Shown: positions 52,026-54,426 of the stretch, one piece after another
How the letters are laid out: each line of letters starts with the position of its first letter
How positions within the stretch are numbered: the first letter of the stretch is position 1
NCBI GenBank assembly: GCA_902536575.1
Contig: CACAYA010000006.1
Coordinates: 1-54,426 of the forward strand
From: an uncultured Pelagibacteraceae bacterium
Lineage (GTDB): Bacteria; Pseudomonadota; Alphaproteobacteria; Pelagibacterales; Pelagibacteraceae
Direction of reading: 5' to 3'
DNA: 54,426 nucleotides
The notes under the pieces: model-generated
Databases searched by the model: none
What the model saw: the letters and a program-made list of their open reading frames with translations, nothing else
What the model was told of the DNA's origin: nothing
Made by a program: the position numbers and the translations under genes

Positions 52026-53358
52026 AAAAATGTCAGACATATTTTCGTTAAAAGTTGAGGAGCTTGCCTCAAAGATCAAAGATGCCCAATTAACGTCCGT
52101 TGAGATTTGTGAAACATATCTGGAAAGAATTAAAAAGTTTGAAAAGGATGTGAAGGCTTGGGCTCATTTTGATAAAAAACTTTTACTTGAAAAAGCAGCT
52201 GAGGCAGATGAGCACAGAAGATCAGGCAAACCCCTGGGACCTTTGCATGGAATCCCAATAGCTCTTAAAGATATAATTGGTACAGTAGATATGCCAACTG
52301 AATGTGGAACTGTCATTAGAAAAGGAAAATCTTTTTCTCAAAATGCAGAAATAGTAGATTTACTTTTGTCAGCTGGGGCAATTGTGATGGGTAAAACCGC
52401 AACATCTGAGCTTGCTTTTCTTGGTCCACCTAAAACTACTAATCCACACGATCATACAAGAACGCCAGGAGGTTCATCTAGCGGATCTGCTGCATCAGTG
52501 GCTTCTTTTATGGCACCTTTATCAATCGGATCTCAAACTGGTGGATCGGTTATAAGACCAGCATCTTACTGTGGAGTTGTGGGTTATAAACCATCTTATG
52601 GATTAATTTCTAGAAATGGAGTTCTTAAAACATCTGACAAGTTGGACCAGATTGGGATCTTTGGAAGATCTGTAGAGGATGTTGCGCTACTTGCAAAAGT
52701 TCTTATTAAAAAAGATAATTATGATAGTGCCACAGTTCACTACTCATCTGAAAACATGTTGAATGAAACAAAAAAGGGACCATTGTTTGATCCAAAATTC
52801 ATTTTTTACAAAACTGATTATTGGAAAATTGTAGATAAAAAATCAAAAGAAGCATTTGAATATTTTATAAAATCTTTTAAAAAAAATATTGAAGTATTTG
52901 ATACACCTTCATATTTTAAAGATATTCATAAGTACCATCAAATAATTCATGAAACTGATTTAGCAAATAACTTTGCTCTTTATTATAAAAAATATAAAAA
53001 AAAATTGTCAAAGTATATGCAAGATGCGATAGCAAAAGGAAATAAACATTCTGCAAAAGATTATGTTGAAGCAATTGATTTTATGAAAAGAAGCTACGAG
53101 TCATATCAGGAAGTTTTTGAAGATTATCACGGAGTTCTGTCTCCATCTAGTCCAGGTGTAGCACCCAAAGGTTTAAAAAGTACAGGAACTGCTGAATTTA
53201 ATAAAGTTTGGTCTTATCTTGGAACACCTTGTATTTCTTTACCTTTACTTCAAGGCGAAGGAAATATGCCTTTAGGAGTGCAACTAATAGGCGCGAAATA
53301 TGATGATCACAGGTTTTTAGGTGTTGCTAATTGGTTAGAAAAGGAATGTAATAAATAA
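52015..53358 (+). CDS. Amidase (amidase-signature family)
   Basis: 447 residues. The Ser-cisSer-Lys triad is visible: the Lys in GIPIALKDIIG, the cis-Ser in GGSSSGSAASVA and the nucleophile Ser in GSQTGGSVIRPASYCGVVGYKPS. The amide substrate cannot be told from the sequence; relatives include GatA, allophanate hydrolase and biuret hydrolase, but no gatB/C is adjacent. Overlap with the TRAP large permease by 11 bases suggests it acts on an imported compound or a product of it. The start may be the second Met (MSDIFSLK, 52030). Confidence 0.9.
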   Translation: MHNKKMSDIFSLKVEELASKIKDAQLTSVEICETYLERIKKFEKDVKAWAHFDKKLLLEKAAEADEHRRSGKPLGPLHGIPIALKDIIGTVDMPTECGTVIRKGKSFSQNAEIVDLLLSAGAIVMGKTATSELAFLGPPKTTNPHDHTRTPGGSSSGSAASVASFMAPLSIGSQTGGSVIRPASYCGVVGYKPSYGLISRNGVLKTSDKLDQIGIFGRSVEDVALLAKVLIKKDNYDSATVHYSSENMLNETKKGPLFDPKFIFYKTDYWKIVDKKSKEAFEYFIKSFKKNIEVFDTPSYFKDIHKYHQIIHETDLANNFALYYKKYKKKLSKYMQDAIAKGNKHSAKDYVEAIDFMKRSYESYQEVFEDYHGVLSPSSPGVAPKGLKSTGTAEFNKVWSYLGTPCISLPLLQGEGNMPLGVQLIGAKYDDHRFLGVANWLEKECNK

Positions 53359-53359
53359 A

Positions 53360-53536
53360 ATGAGTAAATTTACAACATTTCTAGGGACTTTGCTTGCTGC
53401 TGCATTTTTAATTGGTCTTGCAACTACGTTAACAAGATCAACTATGATTGGTTTTTTTGATGTTCTTCCTGTTTATATTTTGATGGCTATAGCAATTTTC
53501 ATGATGGTCTACGAAGCTTTCTTCGACAAAAAATAA
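53360..53536 (+). CDS. Small two-helix membrane protein, unknown
   Basis: A 58-residue ORF too short for the track: ATG at 53360, one base after the amidase stop, ending TAA at 53534-53536. The protein (MSKFTTFLGTLLAAAFLIG..., ending FFDKK) has two hydrophobic helices (about 5-23 and 31-53). The close spacing, coherent reading frame and topology support a real gene; no family is recognised. The DMT permease follows 15 bases later. Confidence 0.65.
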   Translation: MSKFTTFLGTLLAAAFLIGLATTLTRSTMIGFFDVLPVYILMAIAIFMMVYEAFFDKK

Positions 53537-53551
53537 TTTTTAAGTATTAAA

Positions 53552-54426
53552 TTGTCTAAACAGAATAAAAATTTTTTAGCTTTCTCATTGCTTTTTATTC
53601 AACCAATTTTTATGTCTTCTAATTTAATAGTTGCTAGAGGTGGTATTGAATTTGTTCCCCCAATTTCTCTAGCATTTTGGAGATGGACTTTTGTTTTTAT
53701 AATCCTTTTACCTTTTACCTATATATCTTTAAAAAAAAATTATTTAATAATAAAAAAAGAATATAAAAAATTATTTTTCTTAGGTGCCATGGGATGCGGG
53801 GTATGTGGTGCTTTTCCATTTCTAGCTGCAGCAACAACAACAGTTACCAATATGGCTATTATTTACACTTCATCGCCTATTTTTATAATTTTAATTTCTG
53901 CAATTTTTTTTCAAGAAAAAATAAATTACCTTAAAATAATTGGATTGATTTCTTGTTTAATTGGTGTTTTTGCAATTATTATAAAGGGAGACTTAAACTT
54001 ATTAATAAATTTAAACTTTACTATTGGTGACTTATGGATGCTTGCTGCAGCTATAGGCTGGGCATTATATTCAATCTATCTTTTTTACTGGAAGTCTGAA
54101 TTATCGATTTTTCAGAGATTTACATTGGTCTCTCTTTTTGGTGCACTCAGTTTGTTGCCTTTTTATATTATTGAAGAGCTTTCAGTAGCTAGAACTACTT
54201 TTAATGAACAATTTTATATGTGGGTATTATTTGCGGCTATTTCTCCGGGTATAATTGCATTCACTTTATATACTCAAGCTCAAAAAAGTCTTGGAGCGTC
54301 ATTAACCGGATTTACACTTTATGTTTTTACGATTTATGGTGCAATTTATGGATATTTTATATTTGATGAAAAACTTGAATCATTTCATTATGTAGGTACA
54401 GCTTTGGTGTTTTTGGGTGTTTACCT
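53552..54426 (+). CDS. DMT-superfamily (EamA) transporter, cut by right window edge
   Basis: Open frame from a TTG at 53552 (MSKQNKNFLAFSLLFIQ) to the window end, about 291 residues so far, missed by the track because it has no stop here. Two five-helix EamA units are visible: the first with SSNLIVARGG, PISLAFWRWTFVF and MAIIYTSSPIFIILISAIFFQEKI, the second with GDLWMLAAAIGWALYSIYL and SLTGFTLYVFTIYGAIYGYFIFDEKL. Only a few C-terminal residues should be missing. An ATG at about 53612 would cut into helix 1, so the TTG is preferred. Substrate unknown. Confidence 0.88.
   Translation, partial: MSKQNKNFLAFSLLFIQPIFMSSNLIVARGGIEFVPPISLAFWRWTFVFIILLPFTYISLKKNYLIIKKEYKKLFFLGAMGCGVCGAFPFLAAATTTVTNMAIIYTSSPIFIILISAIFFQEKINYLKIIGLISCLIGVFAIIIKGDLNLLINLNFTIGDLWMLAAAIGWALYSIYLFYWKSELSIFQRFTLVSLFGALSLLPFYIIEELSVARTTFNEQFYMWVLFAAISPGIIAFTLYTQAQKSLGASLTGFTLYVFTIYGAIYGYFIFDEKLESFHYVGTALVFLGVY

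Noticed and set aside
1-54426. CRISPR arrays, insertion sequences, phage genes or a genomic island boundary
   Set aside because: No repeated spacers, transposase, integrase or attachment-site pair was seen; composition and gene packing look uniform across the window.

Overview
The window is about 30% GC, with A-rich codon use, intergenic gaps of a few bases and many stop/start overlaps. It has no rRNA, tRNA, insertion sequence, phage gene or CRISPR array that I can see. The gene content points to a streamlined marine alphaproteobacterium of the SAR11 clade (Pelagibacterales). That content includes DUF4212/VC_2705-type symporter plus acs, DUF2794, IalB-like protein, DUF2256 beside a photolyase-like protein, tandem FMN hydroxy-acid oxidases, TRAP and ABC uptake operons, and ccmCDEFGH. 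This placement is inference from composition and content, since no marker gene was compared.

Layout. 1-4011 (minus): purH (3' end cut off by the window edge), heparinase II/III-like protein, rpe and a YggT-like membrane protein. 4080-6151 (minus): a two-subunit Na+/solute symporter ending at a clear terminator. 6265-10492: an unknown protein converging on acs, EVE-domain protein and tsaD. 10549-15700 (plus): hemC, hemD, MscS channel, YggT, folD, two small membrane proteins and a TauD-like dioxygenase. 15697-24743: a region with two photolyase-family proteins, DUF2256, a DUF4174 fusion, an SDR lacking the usual catalytic Tyr, a PQQ-type sugar dehydrogenase, an FG-GAP/ASPIC protein, a Cys-rich secreted protein, a glutamine amidotransferase and PsiE. 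24801-29664: argG, IalB-like, aldo/keto reductase, BI-1, DUF2794, YciB and HspQ. 29665-29845 holds a 14-bp perfect inverted repeat with a C-rich loop. 29846-33957: ccmCDEFGH for cytochrome c maturation, followed by a PagL-like deacylase.

34492-40452 is a hydroxy-acid/amino-acid module: two tandem FMN-dependent L-2-hydroxy acid oxidases, an aminotransferase, a FAD-linked D-lactate dehydrogenase-like enzyme and a D-2-hydroxyacid dehydrogenase. 40565-47109 is an alcohol dehydrogenase followed by a complete ABC uptake system whose two ATPases look like the glycerol-type GlpS/GlpT pair. 47112-48689 (minus) is a gamma-glutamyltransferase. 48853-53358 is a DctPQM TRAP transporter with an amidase, then a tiny membrane protein and a DMT-family permease that runs off the right edge.

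In both uptake operons a hairpin follows the substrate-binding protein gene, which fits higher expression of the binding protein than of the permeases. All five convergent gene pairs meet with a gap of 5 bp or less, and three share one palindromic TTAA as both stop codons. No intergenic stretch exceeds 300 bases; the longest are 181 bp (before ccmC) and 163 bp (before the TRAP operon).

The strongest candidates for something undescribed are the photolyase-centred cluster at 15.7-24.7 kb and the C-rich-loop hairpin before ccmC. Both are hypotheses from reading the sequence only.
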